A DNA stretch of 64,000 nt from an uncultured Lachnospiraceae bacterium (GTDB taxonomy: Bacteria > Bacillota > Clostridia > Lachnospirales > Lachnospiraceae): positions 1-64,000 of the forward strand of contig CAKREB010000015.1 in assembly GCA_934317005.1 (NCBI GenBank), given 5' to 3'. The notes beneath the pieces were generated by a model that saw only the letters and a program-made list of their open reading frames with translations, did not search any database and was not told the origin of the DNA. This document shows positions 1 to 8,430 of this stretch, piece after piece (the first letter of the stretch is position 1; every line of letters begins with the position of its first letter). The translations under genes and the position numbers were made by a program.

Positions 1-632
1 TCATTTACAGAACCATAGTCATACATCGGCATGATCTGAATGTGTGTCACCCCGAGTTCTTTTAAATAATCCAGACCTGTAGGATGAATCCCATCCTCAT
101 TCAAAGTCGTATGTCTACACGTAAATGCTTTGTATTTCCCGCGATATTCTTCTGGAAAACCACCCGCCTTATCCCATGAAAATTCTTTTACGTGAAGTTC
201 ATATACGATTCTCTCTGCTCCTTCTTCTGGTGCCTGATCTTTTTCCCATCCTTTTGGATTGGTCTTTTTGAGATTCACTGCCATGCTGCGCATTCCATTA
301 ACACCGCATGCCTTTGCATATGGATCTGCTGACCGGACTTCTTCTCCAGCCCTGATAATCAGATAATCATAATAAGTGCCGTGAAGTTCCTCTTTAGTTT
401 CCCAGCTCCACACACCCTTTTCTTCCCTTTTCATCGGAATCTGTTCGTACGCACTTCCTCCATTCCCTGTCTGATACAGGTTTAAACTAACGCATTCCGC
501 CTGTGGTGACCACAGACGGAATATCGTTCCTTCTTCTGTACATTCTACGCCAAGATTATTTCCCTCATAAATATAATTTTCGAGAAACTCCTTTGTAGAA
601 TAATACTTTTTTAATTCTATTTTATCCTTCAT
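1..632 (-). CDS. pulA: Type I pullulanase, N-terminal part (runs off window)
   Basis: An open frame starts at 632 and is still open at base 1, giving about 210 residues. The first 100 residues resemble a CBM48/early-beta domain (FRLWSPQAECVSLNLY), followed by the entry to a GH13 barrel (YELHVKEFSW, then GLDYLKELGVTHIQIMPMYD with SV), the pattern of type I pullulanases that debranch alpha-1,6 linkages in pullulan, glycogen and starch. No signal peptide is seen, so it is probably cytoplasmic. The start is preceded by a purine-rich site (GGAAGAAAGAGG directly before ATG). It is divergent from a LacI-family gene that may control it. The catalytic residues lie outside the window, so a related GH13 enzyme such as a branching enzyme cannot be strictly excluded. 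Confidence 0.85.
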   Translation of the reverse strand, partial: MKDKIELKKYYSTKEFLENYIYEGNNLGVECTEEGTIFRLWSPQAECVSLNLYQTGNGGSAYEQIPMKREEKGVWSWETKEELHGTYYDYLIIRAGEEVRSADPYAKACGVNGMRSMAVNLKKTNPKGWEKDQAPEEGAERIVYELHVKEFSWDKAGGFPEEYRGKYKAFTCRHTTLNEDGIHPTGLDYLKELGVTHIQIMPMYDYGSVN

Positions 633-916
633 CCTCTTTCTTCCTTTCACTTTTTGTTTCGTATTGTTTCGTTAAACTTAATATACGTCTTTTTCAATTT
701 TTCGTCAATCCTTTTTCAATCCGCTATTTATTTTTTGTTAGTTTTTTACATTTTTGTACCTTATTTTTTTGTGCATTATTTTTTATTTTCTCGTTTTCGA
801 AATTTATCTAAACTTATCTAAACTTTTATTCTTCCTATGGTTCATTGCTTTTTACTATATCATTGTATATAATAAAAAAAGATTTATTTTCCTACTTCAT
901 GAAAGGATCACATATT
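633..916. promoter_or_regulatory. Divergent intergenic region between pulA and lacI-type gene
   Basis: Very AT-rich 284-bp divergent spacer with no gene. It holds two GTTTCG hexamers 10 bp apart (656-661, 666-671) followed by GTTAAAC, a CG-centred palindrome TTTCGAAA (795-802), and a tandem 10-bp direct repeat ATCTAAACTT (806-815 and 816-825). CG-centred palindromes are typical LacI-family operators, so 795-802 is a candidate site for the adjacent regulator. That assignment is inference. A GAAAGGA ribosome site near 901 serves the start at 917. Confidence 0.35.
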
Positions 917-1921
917 ATGACTACAATCCAAGATATTGCTGATAAGATGAAAGTTTCCAAGAGTACTGTATCCAAAGCACTCAATGATGCACCTGATATC
1001 AGCGAAACTTTACGGAAACAGGTTTTAGAAACTGCTGTAGCCCTCGGTTATACTAAACTACGTCGTTATAAGAAACCCGTAAAAAAAATCTGTATTATAA
1101 CAGAAAAAGAGAATATACAATACGAAGAGCCACATCATTTTGCCTATGACATTCTGCTCGGTTTTCGCCAAATGGCTGAACCAGCCGGTTTTGATATTGA
1201 AATCGTACCTGTGGACGTTCAGATGCAACGGAACCAACATTATGATGTTTTTATGTTGGAGCATGATTACGTAGGAGCTTTTGCAATCGGCTTTTCCTTG
1301 AACGACCCTTGGATTCAGGATTTTAAAACCAGCCACACTCCTGCCGTGCTTTTCGATAACTATATTATTGGGAATCCTTCTACTGCTTATGTAGGTATTG
1401 ATAATGATGAGGGAATGGAACTTGCTGTCTCTTATCTTGCCGGACTTGGTCACCGTAAGATTGCCTATCTCAGCGGTTCTCTTGGCTCTCAGATTCTTCA
1501 GATACGACATGCAGCCTTTCTCCGTGCCATGCACCAGCATGGACTGAAGACCTCTTCTGATTCTACTGGTTGCTCTTATTATTTATCTGAATGTATGGAA
1601 AAGCACCTGCCTCGGTTTCTGGAAAAAGGAATGACTGCTATCATCTGTAGTCAGGACACTCTTGCCAATGCAGCCCTTATCCAGTGTCAGCAACTAGGCT
1701 ACAGGATTCCTGAAGATATCAGTATTATCGGATTTGATGATATTCCGATTGCAGCATATACATCTCCTCCATTGACTACAATCAGACAAGATCGGCTTGA
1801 ACTCGGAAAAAGCGGGTTCTTTGCACTATCAAGCCTACTTAACAACATTTCAATCAGCACATTTTTATTGCATGCGCAGCTAATTGAACGGAAATCTACA
1901 GGAGAAGTACCTGTGGCATAA
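917..1921 (+). CDS. LacI-family transcriptional regulator
   Basis: 334-residue regulator with the canonical LacI helix-turn-helix at the extreme N-terminus (TIQDIADKMKVSKSTVSKAL, residues about 3-22) and a periplasmic-binding-protein-like effector domain, with YVGIDNDEGM and, near the C-terminus, ISIIGFDDIPIA followed by PPLTTIRQD. The ATG at 917 is chosen over an upstream in-frame TTG at 845 because it puts the HTH at residue 3 and follows GAAAGGA with about 10-nt spacing. It is divergent from the pullulanase gene, and LacI-type repressors commonly control adjacent alpha-glucan genes, so a maltodextrin-type signal is the likely effector (inference). It converges with the AraC gene, and I see no hairpin terminator in the 24-bp gap. 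Confidence 0.92.
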   Translation: MTTIQDIADKMKVSKSTVSKALNDAPDISETLRKQVLETAVALGYTKLRRYKKPVKKICIITEKENIQYEEPHHFAYDILLGFRQMAEPAGFDIEIVPVDVQMQRNQHYDVFMLEHDYVGAFAIGFSLNDPWIQDFKTSHTPAVLFDNYIIGNPSTAYVGIDNDEGMELAVSYLAGLGHRKIAYLSGSLGSQILQIRHAAFLRAMHQHGLKTSSDSTGCSYYLSECMEKHLPRFLEKGMTAIICSQDTLANAALIQCQQLGYRIPEDISIIGFDDIPIAAYTSPPLTTIRQDRLELGKSGFFALSSLLNNISISTFLLHAQLIERKSTGEVPVA

Positions 1922-1945
1922 TATTTTTATACTTTTTTTCAAATC

Positions 1946-2818
1946 CTATTCCAACCATGTACTTGGCTTATTTTTTTTATATTTTAACGGAGAAACTCCA
2001 TATGTTTTTTTGAAGATTCTGATAAAATAGCTTACATTCTGATATCCACTCTGCATTGCAATCTCTGTAACAGGAGTATCCGTATCTTGTAACAGCTGTT
2101 TTGCATACTCTAATCGTAAATGTGTTATATATTGCGAAAGTGTAATGTGAAAATGTTCCTTAAAATATCGCGATATATATTTTTCCGAAAGATGAAACTG
2201 CTCACCAAATTCTTTCAACGGTATCTTTTCTTTAAAATTCTGCTGTATATATGAAATCATTTCTTTTTCTACAGTATTTCTCCCACTTTTATCATTTTCG
2301 ATTATAAAGCCCTTCTCCCACATTTCAAGAATAAATTGTAAAAGAATTCTTTTTGTCTTTATCTGAGCAGTTATTTCAGACTCAATTTTCTTATTTTTTG
2401 CCATATATGTCTCAACCAACTGCTCACACAATTCTTTTGCTGTATCTTTTATTCTTGGACCTATCATCAAATGACCATTTTTTAACGGCTTCAGCAATTT
2501 ATCATCTAACATATCATTTATGCAAAAAGATATGTATTCTACCGGAAAAAGGAAAGTAAAATAATCTACTGTACCAGTCTGTGAACCCATGAAATGCAGA
2601 TTCCCCGGCGACACTACAAAAGCATCCCCGGGGGTTCCAATATAATTTTCTCCTGATATACTTACAGTCAAAAAACCACTTTTTACATATATAATTTCCA
2701 GTTCATCATGCCAATGTACCGGTATCTGAAATGATCGTCCCCCATTTTTTATATGATATGTACTAAACGGATCATCCTTTGTACCGTGTGGTTTATTTTC
2801 TTTTAATTCAAAGTACAT
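1946..2818 (-). CDS. AraC-family regulator with cupin sensor domain
   Basis: 290 residues. The N-terminal half is a cupin-like sugar-binding domain (IPVHWHDELEIIYV at about 30-43, then GDAFVVSPGNLHFM). The C-terminal 100 residues hold the double AraC helix-turn-helix: FGEQFHLSEKYISRYFKEHF and TEIAMQSGYQNVSYFIRIFKK. The start at 2818 follows AAAGGAGAG with 4-5 nt spacing; a longer in-frame reading upstream overlaps the MATE gene and is rejected. It lies 40 bp downstream of the MATE exporter on the same strand, so the two are probably co-transcribed and the regulator may control that exporter or a distant sugar locus. The ligand is unknown. Confidence 0.9.
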   Translation of the reverse strand: MYFELKENKPHGTKDDPFSTYHIKNGGRSFQIPVHWHDELEIIYVKSGFLTVSISGENYIGTPGDAFVVSPGNLHFMGSQTGTVDYFTFLFPVEYISFCINDMLDDKLLKPLKNGHLMIGPRIKDTAKELCEQLVETYMAKNKKIESEITAQIKTKRILLQFILEMWEKGFIIENDKSGRNTVEKEMISYIQQNFKEKIPLKEFGEQFHLSEKYISRYFKEHFHITLSQYITHLRLEYAKQLLQDTDTPVTEIAMQSGYQNVSYFIRIFKKTYGVSPLKYKKNKPSTWLE

Positions 2819-2858
2819 AATCTCTCCTTTAATATTCCCTACAGCTAAAACAGAGGAT

Positions 2859-4193
2859 TTACGACACATCAGATAATTCCACAAGACTTTTACTCTTCCA
2901 TTTTCCACTCTTCCATCTAAGTACCATTCCCACAGCTCTCGCACACTCGTCACCTGCCATAGCAATATATGCTCCCACAGCCAGAAGTCCCATGTGTATT
3001 CCGAGAAAATATGTTCCGCCAACTGCAAATAAATACATAAATATAGCACCTAGCATAACCGGAAAAACTGCATCTCCACTCGTTTTTAATGCCTGACCAT
3101 ATACAAGGTTTGTTACCCTTCCAAATTCAAGAAATATATCTACTATTAACAACTTTACCACAAGATTTATCATCTGTGTATCATCAGTAAATATATGCAC
3201 TATAAAATGTCCTGCCAATGCAAATGTCACGGAAAAACAGGTCGCTGTGATGATACCGTATATCGCAGCTTTTCTCGTTCCCCTGTTACATTCCTCAAAC
3301 TCTTTTGCTCCAATTCTCCAACCGGTCATAATTGCATTTGCCTGAGCAAGGGCAGCTCCCACACAATACGAGAAATTTGCAATCTGTACAGCATATGAGC
3401 GAGCTGTAACATTCATTCCGTCCACATCCATCTGATTCATAAAACGCACAATCAAGGTCATTGCGATGTTGTAAAGTGCAGTTTCAAGTGCAGAAGGAAA
3501 ACCAATCTTAACAATCTGCGCAAATATCTTTCTTGCTGCAATCCGCTCAGGACTCTGCTTTGCTTTTATAAGCACAGCCCCCATGCCTGCTACAATAATA
3601 AGATTTACAACTCTCGAAATAACTGTAGCAACGGCAACTCCCATTACGCCCCAGTTGAATACAAATAAGAATACTGAATTAAGTATTATATTAAAAACAT
3701 TTCCCACAACAGTTCCTATTAAAGAATGCTTTGTATATCCAAATACTCTCAAATAACTGGAGAAAATAGGAATAAGTGCATTTAAAAAACATGTGCCACC
3801 GACAATTCTAAGGTATATTTCAGCTGGCTCAAGCAAAGCCGGAGCAATACTTACGATTCTAAGCATCCCACCAGAAAAGGCAGCAAGAATGATAGACATT
3901 ATGATACCTATCAATGCGTTGAATATAAGTCCAAGTTGTCTTGCCTGATATGCAATCCCAGGTCTTCCAGCTCCAATATTTTGTGACATAACAGCTATCA
4001 TACCCGATGATATTACTCCAAACATAATAATAAAAACGCCTATATATGTATTGGCTGTTCCCACTGCTCCTACAGCCTGGTCACTTACAGATGATAGCAT
4101 AAGCGTATCGACCATACCGGAAAGCATATAAAATAAAGTTTCTAAACATATTGGAACAGATAGCTGTGTTAATGTTTTTCTTTTAACTGCCAT
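2859..4193 (-). CDS. MATE-family multidrug/cation antiporter
   Basis: 444-residue integral membrane protein with about 12 hydrophobic segments. Sequence features such as LCLETLFYMLSGMVDTLMLS near the start and the two-bundle repeat layout fit the MATE (NorM/DinF) family, which exports drugs or metabolites in exchange for Na+ or H+. The start at 4193 is preceded by GAGGAGA at good spacing. The gene is first in a probable two-gene unit with the AraC regulator. The family assignment is firm; the substrate cannot be read from sequence. Confidence 0.88.
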   Translation of the reverse strand: MAVKRKTLTQLSVPICLETLFYMLSGMVDTLMLSSVSDQAVGAVGTANTYIGVFIIMFGVISSGMIAVMSQNIGAGRPGIAYQARQLGLIFNALIGIIMSIILAAFSGGMLRIVSIAPALLEPAEIYLRIVGGTCFLNALIPIFSSYLRVFGYTKHSLIGTVVGNVFNIILNSVFLFVFNWGVMGVAVATVISRVVNLIIVAGMGAVLIKAKQSPERIAARKIFAQIVKIGFPSALETALYNIAMTLIVRFMNQMDVDGMNVTARSYAVQIANFSYCVGAALAQANAIMTGWRIGAKEFEECNRGTRKAAIYGIITATCFSVTFALAGHFIVHIFTDDTQMINLVVKLLIVDIFLEFGRVTNLVYGQALKTSGDAVFPVMLGAIFMYLFAVGGTYFLGIHMGLLAVGAYIAMAGDECARAVGMVLRWKSGKWKSKSLVELSDVS

Positions 4194-4325
4194 ATTTTTC
4201 TCCTCACATACAATCCAAGACTACCCATCAATAATACGATATATTTGTATGTGTTTCTTGTATAATATCATGCGAAAATTGCACTATTTCTACTTCATCT
4301 TGAAAAGTACTAGTGTGCCGACAAA

Positions 4326-4712
4326 TTGATTCTTGAAACAATCTTGCAGGATAAATTTTTTATTTCAAGGCGGAGAAGCAAATTACTCCCAATTTATCAC
4401 TTTATGTCCCAGGAAGAATTAAGCACACTCTCTGGCATCAATGTGTCTACCATAAAAAAATACGAATGTGGATACCGAAATCCAAAACCAAATCAGCTTC
4501 TCAAGATTGCTACTGCACTTAATGTCAGTGTTTTAGTCTTCCTTCCCTTTAATATCACTACTACCAGCGATATTCTTGCATTACTCATCAAATTAACTGA
4601 AAACTCCGACTTGGAGATCGAATGTCAAAAAGATAACTCAGACAATTATATAACAAACTCGGTTTCTATGAAAAGGAAACTATCAACTCCGGATGGTCGA
4701 TACGCGAATTAA
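4326..4712 (+). CDS. Short XRE-type helix-turn-helix protein, start uncertain
   Basis: The frame encodes an XRE/Cro helix-turn-helix: FMSQEELSTLSGINVSTIKK then YECGYRNPKPNQLLKIATAL, followed by a short tail. The usual first helix (RIKxLRxxxG) before the MSQEEL motif is not recognisable. The frame either starts at a TTG (4326) or at the ATG at 4404, leaving a clipped domain, and no good ribosome site precedes either. The C-terminal 29 residues have no family character and overlap, in another frame, a DUF1016-like stretch. I read this as a degraded or recently truncated regulator rather than an intact gene. No partner gene is evident. Confidence 0.5.
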   Translation: MILETILQDKFFISRRRSKLLPIYHFMSQEELSTLSGINVSTIKKYECGYRNPKPNQLLKIATALNVSVLVFLPFNITTTSDILALLIKLTENSDLEIECQKDNSDNYITNSVSMKRKLSTPDGRYAN

Positions 4713-4837
4713 AGCGGCAAATTTCCACTTCCAAACCATATCCACAATCAGCATCAATTCCAGTTATTTCACATATTTCATTATTACAGATCAGTAAATT
4801 TTCTTTTCAAAATCCTGCATTTGCGGTAAGATATTGA
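4637..4837 (+). pseudogene. Fragment resembling DUF1016 (YhcG-type PDDEXK) N-terminal domain
   Basis: A frame shifted relative to the XRE gene, open from just after a stop at 4634 to a stop at 4835, reads LRQLYNKLGFYEKETINSGW followed by SIRELKRQIS. This resembles the DUF1016 N-terminal signature, in which a short helix leads into W-S-x-R-x-L-x-R-Q-I. There is no start codon with a ribosome site and the remaining 300 or so residues of the family are absent. The 30 residues that follow do not match the family. It is therefore a remnant, probably fused by deletion to the XRE gene. The assignment rests on a roughly 20-residue motif only. Confidence 0.4.
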
Positions 4838-4936
4838 CACAAAGGAACTTTTGCCATCGCAATCCTTCCTATTCGCTTTTACAAAAGAAACAGTGGTTCG
4901 TGTGAAAAATATAATTTCTCACACACAGGCTTTATG

Positions 4937-4997
4937 TCTGCGCACACCTGACACAAGCCTGTTACAGATTAAAACGTGTGCAGAAACGAGAAATATT
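4937..4997 (+). promoter_or_regulatory. Structured leader copy A (upstream of RNase H-like gene)
   Basis: Stem TCTGC (4937-4941), 2-nt bulge GC, ACAC (4944-4947), pairing with GTGT then GCAGA (4976-4984): nine Watson-Crick pairs around a 28-nt loop. The 3' strand ends exactly 13 nt before the ATG at 4998 and the linker AACGAGAAATATT carries a weak ribosome site. Four other copies in this window share the same architecture and the same 13-nt spacing. Confidence 0.6.
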
Positions 4998-6182
4998 ATG
5001 AAAACCATTTTTAATATATTAGATGACACAGCGTATAACTATCCTTTTTGGCAGCCACTAAAACAGATTGCCTTTTTTGATATCGAAACAACCGGACTTT
5101 CTCCCAAGGCATCTTCTCTCTATCTGATCGGACTGATGCGTTTTGATACGGCAAAACAGGTATGGACTTTAACACAATGGTTTGCTGATGATTACCAGAG
5201 TGAAAAGCCAATCATTGAAGCCTTTCTGGAAAATATTGCTGATATTTCCTATCTCTTTCACTTCAACGGAAGAACCTTTGATATTCCTTACCTTTTAAAA
5301 AAATGCAGTCGGCATGCGATCACGCTTTCCAAGCACTGCAAAGAACTTCTAGAGGATACCACCGGCATACATTCTGTCGATCTTCTTACGAAGATCCGTC
5401 CGCTGCGACATGCACTTTCTCTGAACAGCTGCAGTCAGACTGCGATTGAACAGTGGCTTCAGATTGATCGTACCGATACCTTTTCCGGTGGAGAACTGAT
5501 TCAGGTTTATTCTGAATATATGCAGCAAAAACTCCTGCGGACAGAAAATGCTTACAAATTAGAAACTGTCCTTTTACTACATAATCACGATGACGTTTCT
5601 ATGATGCGTAACATCAGCAGTCTTTTACTATACGACGAATATTTGTCTGATACAGATTTAAACCGCCTGCTTAGAGCAGATTTTTCAAAGAAGATGCAGA
5701 TTACTTATGAAGACGCTTCTGAAACACTTTGCCTTTCTCTGACACTTCCCTATGCTCTGCCAAAGGAAGTAACGATTACTGCAGCAAATGAAACAGCTTC
5801 TGCCACACTGCACTTTAAAGAATGTCTGGCAACATTTACCCTTCCGGTATGTCATGATACACTACGCTTTTTCTTTCCTGACTACAAGAACTACTACTAC
5901 CTTCCTGAAGAAGATATGGCAATGCACAAAAGCGTTGCAACATTTGTAGACAGCTCACATCGAAAGAAAGCAACGGCTGCAACCTGCTATACCAAAAAGG
6001 CAGGGTTCTTTTTACCAAATTTCTGTCCGACAAAAAATGTAAAAGAAAATTTTTCTGACCTGCCTCTATTTTATAAACAGTATAAAGATAAACTTTCCTT
6101 TTGTGAATTGCCAAAAGATTACAAACATGCTGACCTTTTTTGGAAGCAGTATCTTCAGCTGCAGCTTCCACAGTTTCGCTAG
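4998..6182 (+). CDS. RNase H-like 3'-5' exonuclease domain protein (YprB type)
   Basis: 394 residues. The N-terminal half is a DEDD-type ribonuclease H-like exonuclease fold: FFDIETTGLSP (residues about 27-37, catalytic D-x-E), LFHFNGRTFDIPYL (second Asp), and HNHDDV (third acidic site). This matches the RNase_H_2/YprB family found in Firmicutes. The C-terminal half lacks a recognisable domain, whereas many YprB proteins carry a TPR region there. The start at 4998 is chosen because the family motif begins near residue 25 and the leader copy A sits 13 nt upstream; an earlier in-frame reading from 4851 has no ribosome site. It converges with the ammonium channel gene over a shared terminator hairpin. 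The substrate is unknown. Confidence 0.82.
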   Translation: MKTIFNILDDTAYNYPFWQPLKQIAFFDIETTGLSPKASSLYLIGLMRFDTAKQVWTLTQWFADDYQSEKPIIEAFLENIADISYLFHFNGRTFDIPYLLKKCSRHAITLSKHCKELLEDTTGIHSVDLLTKIRPLRHALSLNSCSQTAIEQWLQIDRTDTFSGGELIQVYSEYMQQKLLRTENAYKLETVLLLHNHDDVSMMRNISSLLLYDEYLSDTDLNRLLRADFSKKMQITYEDASETLCLSLTLPYALPKEVTITAANETASATLHFKECLATFTLPVCHDTLRFFFPDYKNYYYLPEEDMAMHKSVATFVDSSHRKKATAATCYTKKAGFFLPNFCPTKNVKENFSDLPLFYKQYKDKLSFCELPKDYKHADLFWKQYLQLQLPQFR

Positions 6183-6204
6183 AAAAGAGAGAATACAAAA
6201 AACA

Positions 6205-6244
6205 GGCGGTGTCAAAGAACCTATCCGGTTACTTTGACACCGCC
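6205..6244. terminator. Bidirectional terminator
   Basis: Perfect 13-bp inverted repeat (GGCGGTGTCAAAG against CTTTGACACCGCC) with a 14-nt loop between two convergent genes. On the minus strand it is followed by TGTTTTTTG, and on the plus strand a T-run follows after a few bases, so it can end both transcripts. Confidence 0.85.
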
Positions 6245-6274
6245 AAATCATATTTTTTGTTATGTATAAATATT

Positions 6275-7987
6275 TTAGTTTTCTCCCTGAAGGGCATCAA
6301 AGCCTTCCTCACCGGTACGAACCTTTACAACATTTTCTACATCGTATACAAAGATCTTACCATCACCGATATTACCTGTATACAGTGCTTCTTTTGCTGT
6401 TTCGATAACCTTGTCAACCGGTACGGCACTGACAACTACTTCTACCTTCATCTTAGGAAGTAATACGACATCCAGTTCAGCACCACGATACATTCTGGTA
6501 ATACCCTTCTGTGTACCACATCCAAGTACCTGTGTTACCGTAAGACCACTGACACCGATATCGTTCATGGCAGTCTTTAAGTCATCAAACTTACTCTGCT
6601 GACAAACAATAGAAACCTTGGTAAGCTTTGGTGTCTTTGCTGCGTCTGCATCCTTCTTTTCATCCTTAAATGCTGCCGGAGCAGGCTTTGTAGAAGATGA
6701 TGTGTTGATTACTTCTACTGCCTTGTCCATTGGGACATTTCCCTTTAAGGTTTCGATAGATGTACCTGCAGAGTAGAACATGTTTCCGGCCGGCATAAAG
6801 TCTGCATAAGCAGATGATAAACCATGCTCTTTTGCATCCAGACCAACTAGCTCTTCTTCTGCTGTAACACGAAGTCCCCAAACCTTATCCATCACGATAA
6901 ATACAACACTCATGACAACTGCTGTATATGCTGCAATAGCAAGAACACCAAGACACTGGATTCCAAGCTGCTTCACACCACCGCCATAAAACAAGCCATC
7001 TTTATAATCAAATAAACCAACTGCGATCGCACCAAACATACCATTGCATCCGTGAACGGCAACCGCACCAACCGGATCATCGACTCTCAAAACATTTTCA
7101 ACAAACCATACGCCGAAGCATACGATCAGTCCGGAAAGAATACCGATGATAATCGCGCCAAATCCATCTACATTAGCACATCCTGCTGTGATGGCTACCA
7201 AACCTGCCAAAGAACCATTCAGGCACATTGACACATCCGGTTTACCATATTTTACCCAGGTAAAGATCATAACAGATAATGTGGCAAATGCAGGTGCTAA
7301 GGTTGTTGTTCCAAGAATCTGTGCAAGCTGCTGTGTATCTGATGCTGCTGCACCATTAAATCCATACCATGCAAACCATAAGATAAAGCATCCCAATGCA
7401 CCGATTGTCAGGTTATGACCCGGAATCGCATGTGGTTTTCCGGTTCTCTTACTAAACTTACCAATACGAGGTCCCAACACGGCAGCACCGATCAACGCTG
7501 TGATACCACCTACCATATGAATAACAGCAGATCCTGCGAAATCAACGAAGCCAAGCTTTGCTAACCATCCATGTGCATTCCATGTCCAGCCTGCCTCAAT
7601 TGGATATACGATAATGCTGATGATAGCTGAATATATACAATACATACTGAACTTTGTACGCTCTGCCATAGCACCCGAAACGATTGTCGCACAGGTTGCA
7701 CAGAATACTAACTGGAAGAAGAAGTTTGACCAGTTAAATTTACTAAAGTTCGTAAACATGTCATACTCCGGTCTTCCGATCACTCCTCCAAAATATGTAT
7801 CAGAGTTCATGATGCCGTAGCCAAACAAAATAAACACGGCAGTACCAATACAAAAGTCCATCAGATTCTTCATAATAATATTACCGGCATTTTTTGCTCT
7901 TGTAAAACCAGTTTCTACCATTGCAAATCCTGCCTGCATAAAGAATACCAAAACGGCACCCATCAAATACCATACACTTAAATCCAT
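6275..7987 (-). CDS. amt: Ammonium transporter fused to a C-terminal P-II signalling domain
   Basis: 570 residues. Residues 1-400 are an AmtB-type channel of about 11 membrane segments (FFMQAGFAMVETGFTR at the N-terminus, AGSAVIHMVGGITALIGA mid-protein). After a roughly 50-residue Ala/Lys/Asp linker, residues 455-570 form a P-II (GlnB/GlnK) domain with both signatures: MYRGAELDVVLLPK and GDGKIFVYDVENVVKVRTGE. P-II normally docks on AmtB to block ammonium uptake when nitrogen is plentiful, so here the gate is covalently tethered. The usual uridylylated T-loop Tyr51 is Leu in this copy (GAEL rather than GAEY). The start at 7987 is supported by AAAGGAGG 8 nt upstream; an ATG two codons earlier lies too close to that site. 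Confidence 0.95.
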   Translation of the reverse strand: MDLSVWYLMGAVLVFFMQAGFAMVETGFTRAKNAGNIIMKNLMDFCIGTAVFILFGYGIMNSDTYFGGVIGRPEYDMFTNFSKFNWSNFFFQLVFCATCATIVSGAMAERTKFSMYCIYSAIISIIVYPIEAGWTWNAHGWLAKLGFVDFAGSAVIHMVGGITALIGAAVLGPRIGKFSKRTGKPHAIPGHNLTIGALGCFILWFAWYGFNGAAASDTQQLAQILGTTTLAPAFATLSVMIFTWVKYGKPDVSMCLNGSLAGLVAITAGCANVDGFGAIIIGILSGLIVCFGVWFVENVLRVDDPVGAVAVHGCNGMFGAIAVGLFDYKDGLFYGGGVKQLGIQCLGVLAIAAYTAVVMSVVFIVMDKVWGLRVTAEEELVGLDAKEHGLSSAYADFMPAGNMFYSAGTSIETLKGNVPMDKAVEVINTSSSTKPAPAAFKDEKKDADAAKTPKLTKVSIVCQQSKFDDLKTAMNDIGVSGLTVTQVLGCGTQKGITRMYRGAELDVVLLPKMKVEVVVSAVPVDKVIETAKEALYTGNIGDGKIFVYDVENVVKVRTGEEGFDALQGEN

Positions 7988-8222
7988 AATCATTGCCTCC
8001 TTTTTCATAAAAGCATTCCCAATTAATTTTAGCAATCTTTCTACTATCTATGGGTTTTCTTTTTCCACTTTTTTTCGAAAGTCTTCAGACTGTTTTTTTC
8101 TTTCTGAATATACTTTCCTGCTTTCCTATACGTGGTCCGGACGCCTTCATAAATACATGCTGATATATTTCGACTGCTTCTTTTCGTCTTAGAAATATGG
8201 TATGCACAATATTTATATCTAG
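7988..8222 (-). promoter_or_regulatory. Leader and promoter region of amt-P-II gene
   Basis: With the adjoining terminator this makes a 443-bp gap without a convincing gene. It is AT-rich, with several purine-rich stretches on the minus strand. I see no clear riboswitch and no well-spaced sigma-A promoter. A 17-codon basic reading frame beginning ATGAAGGCG near 8150 lacks a ribosome site and is not called. Bases 8263-8430 hold nothing recognisable. Confidence 0.3.
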
Positions 8223-8260
8223 GAAAAAAGAAAAGCGCCACGAAATTCCTTTCGTGACGC
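8223..8260 (-). terminator. Intrinsic terminator of the VanZ operon
   Basis: Hairpin GCGTCACGAAA / TTTCGTGGCGC (11 bp, one G-U pair, 4-nt loop) followed on the minus strand by CTTTTCTTTTTT. It lies about 170 bp past the stop of the last gene in the three-gene membrane operon. Confidence 0.8.
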
Positions 8261-8430
8261 CTTTGTCATACTCACTATTATATACAAAAGTTATCATCTG
8301 TCAATACTTTTTTAAATTTTCTTTAAATTTCATAAACTTTGCAAAAATAACTTTCTTTCAATCTGAATTAAGATAATAAGTTCTAAACACCATATAACAT
8401 AAAAAAATTCTAAAATGATGTTCTATACTG

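Noticed and set aside
1058..1540. 160-codon minus-strand frame opposite the LacI gene
   Set aside because: Antisense to a well-supported gene, with no family features.
8100..8160. 17-codon basic ORF in the amt leader
   Set aside because: No ribosome site and low-complexity Lys-rich content.
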